DNA of 64,000 nucleotides. It comes from JASGDN01 sp049840815 (GTDB taxonomy: Bacteria; Chloroflexota; Chloroflexia; Thermomicrobiales; UBA6265). Shown here in pieces: positions 53,940 to 62,889 of the stretch (position 1 is its first letter; the number at the start of each line of letters is the position of its first letter). The stretch covers positions 372,001 to 436,000 of the forward strand of contig JASGJI010000019.1 of NCBI GenBank assembly GCA_049840815.1, read 5' to 3'. The notes under the pieces were generated by a model. That model made no database searches. It had not been told where the DNA came from and saw only the letters and a list, made by a program, of their open reading frames with translations. The position numbers were made by a program, and so were the translations under genes.

Positions 53940-56102
53940 GTGTCTACCGCTTTCAATCGCCCGTCCATGTGGAAGCGGGTTGGCGCGCTCGCGCTTGCCG
54001 GCACGATCGCGCTGGGGACACTCATGCCTGGGAACGGGTTGGTGTCCGCCGACAGCGGAGCCACCGTTACTCCCACACCATCGTCCACGTTCGACGTGCC
54101 GGCTGGGTCCGGACTTGCCGGGCTGACGGCAGTGGTCGTCGGCGGTGGCACGGACCTGTTCGCGGATCCGGCGGCGGATTCGACGGTCCTCGCCCATCTG
54201 GACGAGGGCACGGTCGTCGATCTGCGGATCGATGAGGCCGACACCGTTACCGACGCGAGCGGCGTGCGCTGGTGGCCCGTCGCCGTGAGTGGGCAGGATG
54301 GATGGATCGCCGGGAACTTCCTGGCCGATGCTTCTGCCATCACCCCAACGGCAACTGCTACCTCGGCGGTGACGCCGACCGGCACCGTGTCCGGTGGCAG
54401 CGCGGACGCGGAGTTCGACTACACCGGCGAGATCGTTGCCGGGATTCAGGCGATGGTCGCAGGTGACGGCAGCGCCGTGAACATGCGCTCAGCGGCGACC
54501 GCGAGCAGCGATATCGTCGCCGAGGTGCCGGATGGCGCGACGGTCACGCTTCGCATCGACACGACCGATACCGTGACCGATGTCAACGGCACGCGCTGGT
54601 GGCCGGTGAACTACGCCGGCAAGGACGGCTGGATTGCTGGCGCGTACCTCCGTGCCATCGTCACCCCGACGCCCACCGTGACGACGACGGTCTCTCCGAC
54701 CGCGCCCGCGACTTCTGGTGAGACGGAGTTTGTCGCGGGGGCCTACGTCCGGGTGAAGACTGATGACGGCACCGGCGCGGTGCTCCGCTCGGAGCCGATC
54801 CCGACGGGCGGCCAGGTCGCCTCGTGGCAGGAAGGGCAGGTCGCCCAAATCATTTCCGGACCGCTTTCCTATGCAGGAAGCACGCGCGGCTGGTTCAAAG
54901 TCTCCAACGGCGCCGTGACCGGCTACATCGATGGCGATCTGCTGGTGCTGGCCGGAGCAGCCCCGACGACGGGCACGACGACGCCAACGTCGGAATCGAC
55001 AGGGGTCTTCGCACCGGGCGATAGCGCGATGGTCCAGACGGAGCGGGGGACGGGCGCGAACCTTCGGACGAGTGGAGACCCTGGTGCGGAGAGCATCAGT
55101 GTCGTGCCGGAGGGCGCGACGGTCGCGATCGTGAGCGGCCCGAGCTCGTTCACCGAGAGCACGAATGGGTGGTTCGAGGTTTCCTACAACGGCCAGACGG
55201 GCTTCGTCGATGGCGACCTGCTCGTGAAGCTCGCCTCCGCGACCGTCACGCCGACGACGGTCCCCGTGACGCCCGACACGACGGTGGTCGCCGGGCAGAC
55301 GGGTGAGGACGGTAGCCTGCGCAAGGGCGATACGGTGACGGTGGCCTCGGGCAGTGGAGGGGTGAATGTCCGCCAGTCTCCTGCCGATGACTCGAGCATC
55401 GCGGGCTACCTGAACGACGGGGTCACGGCGACCATCATCGACGGCCCGATCAAGGACGAGGCAAATGCCTACTGGTACAAGGTCAGCAATGGCAGTGACG
55501 TCCAGGGGTGGGTGGCTGGACGCCTGATTACGACGGGTGGATCGGCGCCCGCCCCGACGCAGGCTCCCGTGACGGTGGCACCGACCGAGGCCGCGACGAC
55601 TCCGGCTGAGACGGTGCCACCCGCACCGACGACGACTGCTCCGCCGACCGCCGCCCCGACGGCCACGACCGGACCGGCAGTTTCCGCACAAGGATTCATC
55701 ATTCCGCTGGATTCCTACACGGTCACGCAGGAGTTCGGGTGCAGCTACCTCGGTTTCTACACCTACGATCCGGCGATGGGCTGCCCGGTTCATGACGGAA
55801 TCGACCTCGCGGCACCGGAGGGCACGCCGATCCATGCCGCCAAGGCGGGCACTGTGGTCGCGGCTGGCTGGTGCGACTGCGGGCTGGGCTACTACGTCGA
55901 GATCGACCATGGCAATGGTGTCCACACGCTGTATGGTCACATGCAGAGCCAGCCGTGGGTGACGGTCGGGCAGCAGGTCGCCCAGGGCGAGGAGATCGGG
56001 CCGCTCGGCAGCACGGGTCTCTCGACCGGACCGCACACGCACTTCATGGTCACGGTCGATGGTGTGGCGCAGAACCCGCGGAATTTCCTGCCCCCCACCT
56101 GA
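53940..56102 (+). CDS. Secreted M23 peptidase with five SH3b domains
   Basis: A 720-residue exported wall hydrolase. A Sec signal (VGALALAGTIALGTLMPGNG) precedes five bacterial SH3 domains separated by Thr/Pro linkers: two with RWWPV and DGWIAG (around residues 60-240), two ending in GWF.VS...YIDGDLLV or FVDGDLLV, and a fifth with NVRQSPADDSSIAGYLNDG. The C-terminal M23 domain has HDGIDLAAPEGTPIHAAKAG, YYVEIDHGNGVHTLYGHM and STGPHTHFMVTVDG, giving the zinc ligands H, D and H of HxxxD/HxH. It should cut peptidoglycan cross-bridges. GTG 53940 has AGGAGG nine bases upstream. A 20-bp terminator follows. Confidence 0.92.
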   Translation: MSTAFNRPSMWKRVGALALAGTIALGTLMPGNGLVSADSGATVTPTPSSTFDVPAGSGLAGLTAVVVGGGTDLFADPAADSTVLAHLDEGTVVDLRIDEADTVTDASGVRWWPVAVSGQDGWIAGNFLADASAITPTATATSAVTPTGTVSGGSADAEFDYTGEIVAGIQAMVAGDGSAVNMRSAATASSDIVAEVPDGATVTLRIDTTDTVTDVNGTRWWPVNYAGKDGWIAGAYLRAIVTPTPTVTTTVSPTAPATSGETEFVAGAYVRVKTDDGTGAVLRSEPIPTGGQVASWQEGQVAQIISGPLSYAGSTRGWFKVSNGAVTGYIDGDLLVLAGAAPTTGTTTPTSESTGVFAPGDSAMVQTERGTGANLRTSGDPGAESISVVPEGATVAIVSGPSSFTESTNGWFEVSYNGQTGFVDGDLLVKLASATVTPTTVPVTPDTTVVAGQTGEDGSLRKGDTVTVASGSGGVNVRQSPADDSSIAGYLNDGVTATIIDGPIKDEANAYWYKVSNGSDVQGWVAGRLITTGGSAPAPTQAPVTVAPTEAATTPAETVPPAPTTTAPPTAAPTATTGPAVSAQGFIIPLDSYTVTQEFGCSYLGFYTYDPAMGCPVHDGIDLAAPEGTPIHAAKAGTVVAAGWCDCGLGYYVEIDHGNGVHTLYGHMQSQPWVTVGQQVAQGEEIGPLGSTGLSTGPHTHFMVTVDGVAQNPRNFLPPT

Positions 56103-56112
56103 GCATGAGTCG

Positions 56113-56158
56113 AACGGGAACGGGGAGCATGGTTCATGCCATGCTCCCCGTTCCCGTT
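56113..56158 (+). terminator. Intrinsic terminator of the M23 peptidase gene
   Basis: A perfect 20-bp inverted repeat (56113-56132 with 56139-56158) has a six-base loop and core GGGAACGGGGAGCATGG, ending in TTTG. It starts 10 bases after the stop codon. Confidence 0.88.
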
Positions 56159-56249
56159 TGGGGCGTCGTGACGAGTCCCCGCCCTTCTACCATGTACAAT
56201 AACGCCGATCGAGCAATAATTGCGTGTCGGCGTGGAGTCGGGGCAGCGG

Positions 56250-57548
56250 ATGGCACAAGGGCGCAGCGGCAGTCGAAATACCCGTACGACACGACGAGCC
56301 GCGCTCGACGCGCGCCGATCGGCGCGTCTGGTGGTTGCCGTGTTGCTCGGGGTGATGCTTGCCGCGCCGTTCTCCGCCATGTCGCTCGCGGCTGAAGCGG
56401 GTGGTGCTGGTCTGCAGCGCATATCCCCACACCTCACGCAGGAGACGGACGATCCTGACGGGGCGGCGGACCCTACAGAAGCCGTGCCGACTGACGTTCC
56501 TCCGACGGAGATCCCCCCGACCGAGATTCCGCCGACCGATGTGCCCCCCACGGAACTTCCTACCGAGACCCTCGTGCCGACCGAGACCGCGACGGCCGAG
56601 CCGACGGCACCATCAACCCCATCCCCGACCACTACCGCCTCCCCGACGATCATGCCTTCGCCTGCGGTGGCCTGGTCGTTGTCGCCCGATCTCGTCTGCG
56701 AGACCGAGGCCGATGCGGTGGTCTCGGGCGGTTCGATTGTCTACGTATGCAGGGTGGCTGCGACCGTCGTGGCCGGGGCCGCCCCGAACCTTGCATTGGA
56801 GCTTCAGTGGGATGTCACGACCGACGGACGCTCCGATGACTGGTCGATCGAGGTGCGTCCATCCGACGCGGAGGCGTGGTCGGATGCCGGAGATGGAACC
56901 CCGCTCGAGATCGTCGATGCGTTCACGACCGGGTCCGGTACGAGCACGCAGACGCTGGCCCGACCGCTGACGTTCGACCTGCAACTTACCCGTGCGTCGT
57001 GCGTGACGACCGATCCTCCCATCGCCGTCAGGATATCCGCCAGCATCACGGCACCACACGCATCGACGATGCCGATCGCGGCGACGGGGAGCACGACGCG
57101 CGACGCGACGGTGACGCCTGTTCTCGCGGCGATTCCAGAGCCGTCGATCTCGTTCCTGGGGCCATTGACGTTCGGGCAGGTGAGCCTGCCATCGAACGAG
57201 CAGGTCGCGGTTCAGGCTTCGACGGCGGTGTTGCTGATCGACGGACTCGACCAGAGTTGCGGCATCTGGACCATCGCGGTGGAAGGCGGATCGCTTTCCG
57301 CAGGAGGTGGCCGGGTGCTGGAGGCGGCGAATGTCCAGCTCATTTCGGTGAACGGGCAGCTCGCGCCATCAAGTCCGTGCGGCCTCGATGAGGCCTGCGT
57401 CGTTGCCGTGATCGCTGCCGGACCGAATAGCCTGTCCTCGCTGCAACTCACATTGGGGTTTCAGGTGATCGTGCCAGCTGATGCACCATTGGGCGCGCTC
57501 CAGGCCCTGGTGACGGCAACGATCTTCAGGGGGACCGCATTACCATGA
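56250..57548 (+). CDS. Exported WxL-like surface protein with Pro/Thr stalk
   Basis: About 432 residues. A long N-terminal signal/anchor (LVVAVLLGVMLAAPFSAMSL) is followed by a Pro/Thr/Glu-rich stalk with repeats (PTEIPPTEIPPTDVPPTELP) of about 70 residues. A beta-rich domain comes next (LSPDLVCETEADAVVSGGSI), then a C-terminal domain whose CGIWTIAVEGGSLSAGGG resembles the first WxL motif. The stop overlaps the next start (ATGA). The start is uncertain: ATG 56250 gives a clean signal, but in-frame GTG/TTG codons lie upstream. Probably wall-associated. The WxL assignment rests on motif pattern and neighbours. Confidence 0.6.
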   Translation: MAQGRSGSRNTRTTRRAALDARRSARLVVAVLLGVMLAAPFSAMSLAAEAGGAGLQRISPHLTQETDDPDGAADPTEAVPTDVPPTEIPPTEIPPTDVPPTELPTETLVPTETATAEPTAPSTPSPTTTASPTIMPSPAVAWSLSPDLVCETEADAVVSGGSIVYVCRVAATVVAGAAPNLALELQWDVTTDGRSDDWSIEVRPSDAEAWSDAGDGTPLEIVDAFTTGSGTSTQTLARPLTFDLQLTRASCVTTDPPIAVRISASITAPHASTMPIAATGSTTRDATVTPVLAAIPEPSISFLGPLTFGQVSLPSNEQVAVQASTAVLLIDGLDQSCGIWTIAVEGGSLSAGGGRVLEAANVQLISVNGQLAPSSPCGLDEACVVAVIAAGPNSLSSLQLTLGFQVIVPADAPLGALQALVTATIFRGTALP

Positions 57549-58117
57549 GGGATCGGTGCCTCGGAGCGATGGCGGTCGTGCGGACGCTTGTCGTCGTGCT
57601 TCTGGTGCTTGGCTCGGTCGGTGGGGAGCGGGTGTTCGCCGACACGTCCGCCTCCACCACGGCAAGCCTGAATGTCGGGCCGACGAGCGACACGACGTTC
57701 GCCGTCGCCGTTTCCGGGTCGACGTTCAGCGCGGTGACGTACCGGACCGGCAGCAGCTTCCAGAACGCGAGCGGGTCGGTTGTCATCACCGTCGTGGATG
57801 CCCGGGGAACGGGTGCGGGATGGACCGTCTCACTGGCGGCGAGCGGGGACTTGAAGTCCGGGGCGTCCAGCATCCCCATCAATGCCCTGTCGTTTCAGCC
57901 GGCATCGGTTCAGGGGCAGAATGGTGCGAACCCGAACGGGATCAACCGCTATGCGTTGACGATGTCCGCGCAATCCCAGCGTGTGCTGGTGGCGACGAAC
58001 GGAAGCGGTAAAGGCACCTTCGTCTGCGCCCTGCAAGGGACGATCCGCGTCCCCGACCGGACGGCCGCCGGTACCTACACGACCACGCTGACGGTGACGC
58101 TGGTCTCCGGTTCCTGA
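57545..58117 (+). CDS. WxL-domain-like cell-surface protein
   Basis: A 190-residue exported protein with Sec signal (VVRTLVVVLLVLGSVGGERV). The body is the beta-sandwich typical of WxL proteins: VVITVVDARGTGAGWTVSLA carries the first motif (W-T-V in place of W-x-L) after the diagnostic D-x-R-G-T-G-A-G-W. The C-terminus AGTYTTTLTVTLVSGS corresponds to the second motif (LTWTL in classical members, Trp to Val here). In Firmicutes such domains attach to peptidoglycan. Translationally coupled to the upstream gene by ATGA and followed by a DUF916-like gene. Confidence 0.7.
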   Translation: MRDRCLGAMAVVRTLVVVLLVLGSVGGERVFADTSASTTASLNVGPTSDTTFAVAVSGSTFSAVTYRTGSSFQNASGSVVITVVDARGTGAGWTVSLAASGDLKSGASSIPINALSFQPASVQGQNGANPNGINRYALTMSAQSQRVLVATNGSGKGTFVCALQGTIRVPDRTAAGTYTTTLTVTLVSGS

Positions 58118-58223
58118 CGCATTCGCGAATCGTCCTGTGTCATCCCATCACCTATGGATACAATGACCATGTGGCATTATTGTCCATGTGGCATCTATGT
58201 TGGTTGGTGGGGGAGTGGGTACG

Positions 58224-59483
58224 GTGACACGATCAATGTTGGGGCGATTGGTCAGGGAACGGGTGCTTGCGGCAGGCATGGCGATGATGCTCCTGCTCTC
58301 GCTCTGCTCGCCGATGCAGGCAATCGCCCAGGATTCGACGCCTCCCGCCTCGCCGGCGGCATCGACGACCGGCGTCCTCTTCTCGGTGAATCCGAAGGGT
58401 CAGGTGGATGGATCGTTCTTCGAGCTGAAGGCGAAGCCGGGCGACACCCTGGAACTCACCGTTCAGTTCGGGAACCTTGGGGCTGAGGCAATCGACCTGC
58501 GAACCTATGTTGCCGACGTCGTGACGCTGATCAATGGCGGGATGGGCATCACCGCCGAGGGCACCGCTGCGCAAGCGCCGACGACCTGGATCACGTATCC
58601 CGCCCAGACCTACTCGCTGAACCCCAACGACGGACGGGAAATCACCTTCAAGGTGGTCGTGCCGACGGACGCGGCACCGGGGAACTACGTGAGCGCCCTG
58701 GTGGTGCAGACGGCGGACCCGGTTCCGGTGGAGGGCACGCCGCTCTTCGACCAGATCATCCAGAAGGCGGTGGCGATCGACATTACGGTCGAGGGTGATG
58801 CCCAGCCGAAGCTGGAGATCGGCACGGCGACCTACGACGCATCGGGATCGTCCCCGACCTTGAGCGTCGAGATCAGGAACACGGGTGCGCTGCGTCTTCG
58901 ACCAGCCGGCAAGATCTCCGTGAAGGACGCTTCCGGCGAGGAGATTCTCAGCGCCGACGTGGCAATGGGCAGCGTCTATGCCCGGACGGACACGCGCCTG
59001 CAGTTCGTGCTGCAACAGCCACTCCCTGCCGGGCACTACACCATCGACCTGACGCTCGCGGATGCGGATACGAAGGCGGAAGCCTCGGTGACGGACCTCG
59101 CGTTCGAGGCGATGGCACCGGTGGCACCGATCCAGACGACCATCATCTTCCAGGACATCGCCATCGCGGCTGGTCCGGACGCGACCGCGCCGCAGTTCGC
59201 CACGGTGACGGGCACGATCGTCAACAATGGCACGGCCCTGCCGAACGCGCAGCTCTCGATCACGGCCTCCCTCGATGGCAAGGAAGTCGAGACGTTCCAG
59301 CTGTTGCCGTCGGTCTCGCTGGCTACCGGCAACACCCCGATCCAGCAGCGGTACATTCCGGGTACTGGCTTCACCAAGGGAACATGGACCTTCGTCCTCA
59401 CGCTCGAAAGCGTCGACCCATCCACTGGTGTCGCGTCCAAGCTGATCGAGCAGCCGGTGGAAACGCAGGTCGTCGTGCCATAA
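58224..59483 (+). CDS. DUF916-like surface protein (WxL-interacting type)
   Basis: A 419-residue exported protein. Signal peptide VLAAGMAMMLLLSLCSPMQA, Pro/Ser linker, then two Ig-like domains. The first (FFELKAKPGDTLELTVQFGN; VVTLINGGMGITAEG; FKVVVPTDAAPGNYVSALVV) matches the DUF916 pattern of WxL-interacting proteins. The second (LEIGTATYDASGSSPTLSVE) is NEW3-like. The last ~150 residues form another sandwich. There is no C-terminal membrane helix, unlike Gram-positive members, so anchoring must differ. GTG 58224 was selected because GGGGGAG lies eight bases upstream. It completes a three-gene surface cluster. Confidence 0.68.
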   Translation: MTRSMLGRLVRERVLAAGMAMMLLLSLCSPMQAIAQDSTPPASPAASTTGVLFSVNPKGQVDGSFFELKAKPGDTLELTVQFGNLGAEAIDLRTYVADVVTLINGGMGITAEGTAAQAPTTWITYPAQTYSLNPNDGREITFKVVVPTDAAPGNYVSALVVQTADPVPVEGTPLFDQIIQKAVAIDITVEGDAQPKLEIGTATYDASGSSPTLSVEIRNTGALRLRPAGKISVKDASGEEILSADVAMGSVYARTDTRLQFVLQQPLPAGHYTIDLTLADADTKAEASVTDLAFEAMAPVAPIQTTIIFQDIAIAAGPDATAPQFATVTGTIVNNGTALPNAQLSITASLDGKEVETFQLLPSVSLATGNTPIQQRYIPGTGFTKGTWTFVLTLESVDPSTGVASKLIEQPVETQVVVP

Positions 59484-59636
59484 CGACGCCCGTGCCGATT
59501 CTGGCGCCGGTCGTCTCCGTCTCCGATCGATCCACGATGACGTGGTTCGACTGGGGACGGTTCGCGTTTCAGGGGATGATGACGCGGTACAGTTGCACGA
59601 TGGTATGGCAGCGGATCGGTGAAGGGAAGTGGCAGG

Positions 59637-60698
59637 ATGTCGCGTGGGTGGGTTGCGAAGGCGGTCGAGGAACTGGAGCGCGATGCGCGGCGATCAGCGG
59701 ATACGCACCTGATCCGGCTCGACGTGCCGGGTGCTCCGGGGATCACCATCTACCTGAAGGATGAATCGACCCACCTCACGGGCAGCCTGAAGCATCGCCT
59801 CGCGCGGTCGCTCTTCCTCTATGGCCTCTGCAACGGGGCGATTGTCGAAGGCACGACGCTGGTGGAGGCGTCGTCCGGGAGTACCGCCGTCTCCGAGGCG
59901 TACTTCGCGCGGCTGCTGGGACTGCCGTTTGTCGCGGTGATTCCGGCGGGGACGTCGCAGGCGAAAACCGACCAGATCGCCTTCTACGGCGGGCGCTGCC
60001 ATTTCGTCGAGGATGGGGCGATGGTCTACGACGAGGCGGCGCGGCTGGCGGTGGAGACGAACGGCTATTACCTCGACCAGTTCACGAATGCCGCCACGGC
60101 GACGGACTGGCGTGGGAACAACAACATCGCGGAGTCGATCTTCACGCAGATGCGCTCCGAGCCGCACGCGGAGCCGACATGGATCGTGGTTGGGGCGGGG
60201 ACGGGCGGCACGTCGTCCACCATCGGGCGTTACTTGCGCTATCGCGGGCATGACACGCGCCTGTGCGTGGTCGATCCGGATAACTCCGTCTTCTACGATC
60301 ACTTCATGGGTGTAGATCGTGGAGACAAGCGCTGCCCTGGGTCCGGGATCGAGGGGATCGGGCGACCGCGGGTGGAGCCATCGTTCAACCCATGCGTGAT
60401 CGACCGCATGATCCGGGTCGCGAACTGCGAGTCCTACGCGGGCATGCATTTCCTAGCGGAGGCGATTGGGCGGCGCTATGGCGGATCGACGGGCACGAAC
60501 ATGGTCGGCGTCTTCGCATTGGCCGCCGAGATGCAGGCGGCGGGGGAATCCGGCGCCATCGTGACGCTGGCGTGTGATCCGGGCGAGCGGTATCTGGACT
60601 CGTACTACAACCCGGCGTGGCTGGAGGCGAACGGCTATGACCTGGAGCCGAAGATCGCGCGCTTCCGCCGCTTCTTCCACGAGGGCATCTGGGAGTAG
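59637..60698 (+). CDS. L-cysteine desulfhydrase-like PLP enzyme (Cds1 type)
   Basis: A 353-residue PLP fold-type II enzyme close to mycobacterial Cds1. Diagnostic segments are RSADTHLIRLDVPG, DESTHLTGSLKHRLARSLFL (PLP Lys), TTLVEASSGSTAVSEAYFAR, DWRGNNNIAESIFTQM and VVGAGTGGTSSTIGRYLRYR. It releases sulfide, pyruvate and ammonia from cysteine in characterised homologues, or could act as a cysteine synthase. ATG 59637 was chosen over an in-frame GTG six codons upstream because GGCAGG lies just before it and the N-terminus then matches the family. It is monocistronic, followed by repeat-rich spacer. Confidence 0.87.
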   Translation: MSRGWVAKAVEELERDARRSADTHLIRLDVPGAPGITIYLKDESTHLTGSLKHRLARSLFLYGLCNGAIVEGTTLVEASSGSTAVSEAYFARLLGLPFVAVIPAGTSQAKTDQIAFYGGRCHFVEDGAMVYDEAARLAVETNGYYLDQFTNAATATDWRGNNNIAESIFTQMRSEPHAEPTWIVVGAGTGGTSSTIGRYLRYRGHDTRLCVVDPDNSVFYDHFMGVDRGDKRCPGSGIEGIGRPRVEPSFNPCVIDRMIRVANCESYAGMHFLAEAIGRRYGGSTGTNMVGVFALAAEMQAAGESGAIVTLACDPGERYLDSYYNPAWLEANGYDLEPKIARFRRFFHEGIWE

Positions 60699-60791
60699 GG
60701 GCGAGGCGAGAGACGGTCGGAGTGAGAACGAGGCGGTGGACCTGCGTCGGACTCCGTGGATCAAGTGTCGGGTTGAGCGAATCAATCCCTG

Positions 60792-60875
60792 TAGGGGCGA
60801 TCCTTGTGATCGCCCAGGGTCCTGCGGCAAAACCTCGGGCGATCACCGGCCACAGCTGCGAGGATCGCCCCTACG
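60792..60875. repeat. Dispersed palindrome family C
   Basis: The outer arms GTAGGGGCGATCCT (60792-60805) and AGGATCGCCCCTAC (60862-60875) are perfect complements. Inner GTGATCGCCC and GGGCGATCAC extend the stem after a loop. It is built like family A but with a different core. It is the only copy found in the window. Confidence 0.75.
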
Positions 60876-61042
60876 AGACGTATGACACTTTGGCCTTGAC
60901 GATCTACTCAGTGTCGTTCCCTCCGAAACTCCGTCGGTGTGGCTTCGTCGCGATGTGGACCTGTGCCGGTCGAGGGAGACATAACGCCTGATTCGGCTGT
61001 TCCAGGAGTGCATGAACGGCGGAGGCGGTAGGGGCCAACAGC

Positions 61043-61100
61043 GGACGGACCCCGTGTCGGTCCCTACGTACGGACGCCCTGCCAGTAGGGACCGATCGCG
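61043..61100. repeat. Dispersed palindrome family B copy
   Basis: GGACGGACCCCGTGTCGGTC followed by CCTACG, then after a short loop an inverted GTAGGGACCGA. It resembles the 8170-8236 copy with the right arm degraded. Confidence 0.75.
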
Positions 61101-61271
61101 CATTGATCCGATGCGAGGAGCCTCCCGTCTCTCACTTCTCACTCCTCTTACCTCTCCCCTCGCCGGAGTGGGTTGCGAGTCCGGTGGCTTCGGGGGAAGA
61201 TGCGGGCAGATCGTATCGCCGGCAGCGTCAGGTCTGGCAGTGTCGCCGGGCCGCCGTATCAGGAGGACTCC

Positions 61272-62858
61272 GTGAGCGAATCCGTCTCCCTCACCGCACC
61301 CGTCGCCCCCGAGCTGGAATCGTTCGTCTCGCCGGAGGCGCTCGCCTTCGTGGCCGACCTGCATCGGCGGTTCAACCCGCGCCGGCAGGAGTTGCTGGTT
61401 GCGCGCGGCGTGCGGCAGGAGCGCATCCTGAGTGGCGAGGAGCTCGGATTCCTCGAGGAGACGGCGGCGATCCGCAACGATCCCTCGTGGAAGGTTGCGT
61501 CCGCGCCCGCTGACTTGAACGACCGCCGTGCCGAGATCACCGGGCCATGCGACCGCAAGATGGTCATCAACGCGCTCAACTCCGGGGCGAAGGTCTTCAT
61601 GGCCGACCTGGAGGACGCATCGTCCCCAACCTGGCACAACGTGGTCGATGGGCAGCGCAACCTCCACGATGCCGTGCGCCGCACCATCACCTTCGCAAAC
61701 CCGGACGGCCGCACGTATCAGCTGAACGAGGAGACCGCGACGTTGCTGGTGCGCCCGCGTGGATGGCACCTGAATGAGGCGCACATTCTCGTCGATGGAG
61801 GCGAGGCGTCCGGAAGCCTCGTCGATTTCGGTCTCTATTTCTTCCACAACGGCAAGGAGCTGGTCGAGCGCGGGAGCGGGCCGTACTTCTACCTGCCGAA
61901 GATGGAGAGCCACCTCGAAGCGCGGCTCTGGAACGATGTCTTCACCTACGCGCAGGAGCAACTGGACATTCCGCACGGCACCATCCGGGCGACGGTGCTG
62001 ATCGAGACCTTCCCGGCGGCGTTCGAGATGGAGGAGATCCTCTACGAACTGCGCGACCACGCGGCAGGACTGAATGCCGGGCGCTGGGACTACATCTTCA
62101 GCGCGATCAAGACGTACCGGAACCGCCCGGACAAGCTGCTGCCGGATCGAGCGCAGGTGACGATGGCGGTGCCGTTCATGCGGGCCTATACGCAGTTGCT
62201 GGTGAAGACCTGCCACACCCGAGGGGCACATGCGATCGGCGGCATGGCGGCCTTCATCCCCACGCGCCGCGATCCGGAGGCGAACGAGATCGCGATGGCG
62301 AACGTCCACAAGGACAAGGAGCGCGAGGCCAACGACGGCTTCGATGGCTCGTGGGTGGCGCATCCGGGACTGGTGCCGATCGCGATCGAGGAGTTCACAA
62401 AGGTCCTCGGCGAGCGGCCGAACCAGAAGGAGAAGCTGCGCGAGGACGTGATCCCCGATCCGGTCGCGCTGACAACCTTCGACGTGCCGGGTGGCAAGAT
62501 CACGGAGGCCGGGTTGCGCCTGAACGTGAATGTCGCCTTGCAGTACATCGACTCGTGGCTGAACGGGGTTGGCGCGGCGGCGATCAACAACCTGATGGAG
62601 GACGCCGCGACGGCCGAGATCTCCCGCGCGCAGGTCTGGCAGTGGATTCGCCACAACGCATCCACGGACGATGGCGAGCCGATCACCCGCGAGCGGTACG
62701 CGACGATCCGCGAGGAGGAGTTGGCGAAGCTGACGGCCCAGCGCGAAAGCCGGTTCGCCGATGCGGCGGCGATTCTCGACCTGCTGGTGCTCAACGACGA
62801 GTTCCTGTCGTTCCTGACGTTGCCGGCCTACCAGACGCTCGACCGGGATGCCGCCTGA
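61272..62858 (+). CDS. aceB: Malate synthase (A-type)
   Basis: A 528-residue enzyme joining glyoxylate and acetyl-CoA to malate. TIM-barrel signatures: PCDRKMVINALNSGAKVFMA, DLEDASSPTW, GTIRATVLIETFPAAFEME with the catalytic Glu, and RDHAAGLNAGRWDYIFS. The late RVPDPVAL-like segment is EDVIPDPVALTTFDVPGGKI, and the C-terminal helical plug contains GVGAAAINNLMEDAATAEIS with the catalytic Asp region. GTG 61272 follows AGGAGG with six bases between. No isocitrate lyase is adjacent. An allantoate/ureido hydrolase gene follows, so glyoxylate may come from purine (ureide) breakdown here (inference). Confidence 0.95.
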   Translation: MSESVSLTAPVAPELESFVSPEALAFVADLHRRFNPRRQELLVARGVRQERILSGEELGFLEETAAIRNDPSWKVASAPADLNDRRAEITGPCDRKMVINALNSGAKVFMADLEDASSPTWHNVVDGQRNLHDAVRRTITFANPDGRTYQLNEETATLLVRPRGWHLNEAHILVDGGEASGSLVDFGLYFFHNGKELVERGSGPYFYLPKMESHLEARLWNDVFTYAQEQLDIPHGTIRATVLIETFPAAFEMEEILYELRDHAAGLNAGRWDYIFSAIKTYRNRPDKLLPDRAQVTMAVPFMRAYTQLLVKTCHTRGAHAIGGMAAFIPTRRDPEANEIAMANVHKDKEREANDGFDGSWVAHPGLVPIAIEEFTKVLGERPNQKEKLREDVIPDPVALTTFDVPGGKITEAGLRLNVNVALQYIDSWLNGVGAAAINNLMEDAATAEISRAQVWQWIRHNASTDDGEPITRERYATIREEELAKLTAQRESRFADAAAILDLLVLNDEFLSFLTLPAYQTLDRDAA

Positions 62859-62889
62859 CACCTGGTCCGATGCTGCCTTCGGAGAATCC

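Larger units (their letters stand above)
60699..61271. other. 573-base repeat-rich spacer
   Basis: Holds a family C palindrome (60792-60875), a family B copy (61043-61100) and pyrimidine-rich CTCACTTCTCACTCCTCTTAC before malate synthase. No gene is supported. Confidence 0.5.
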
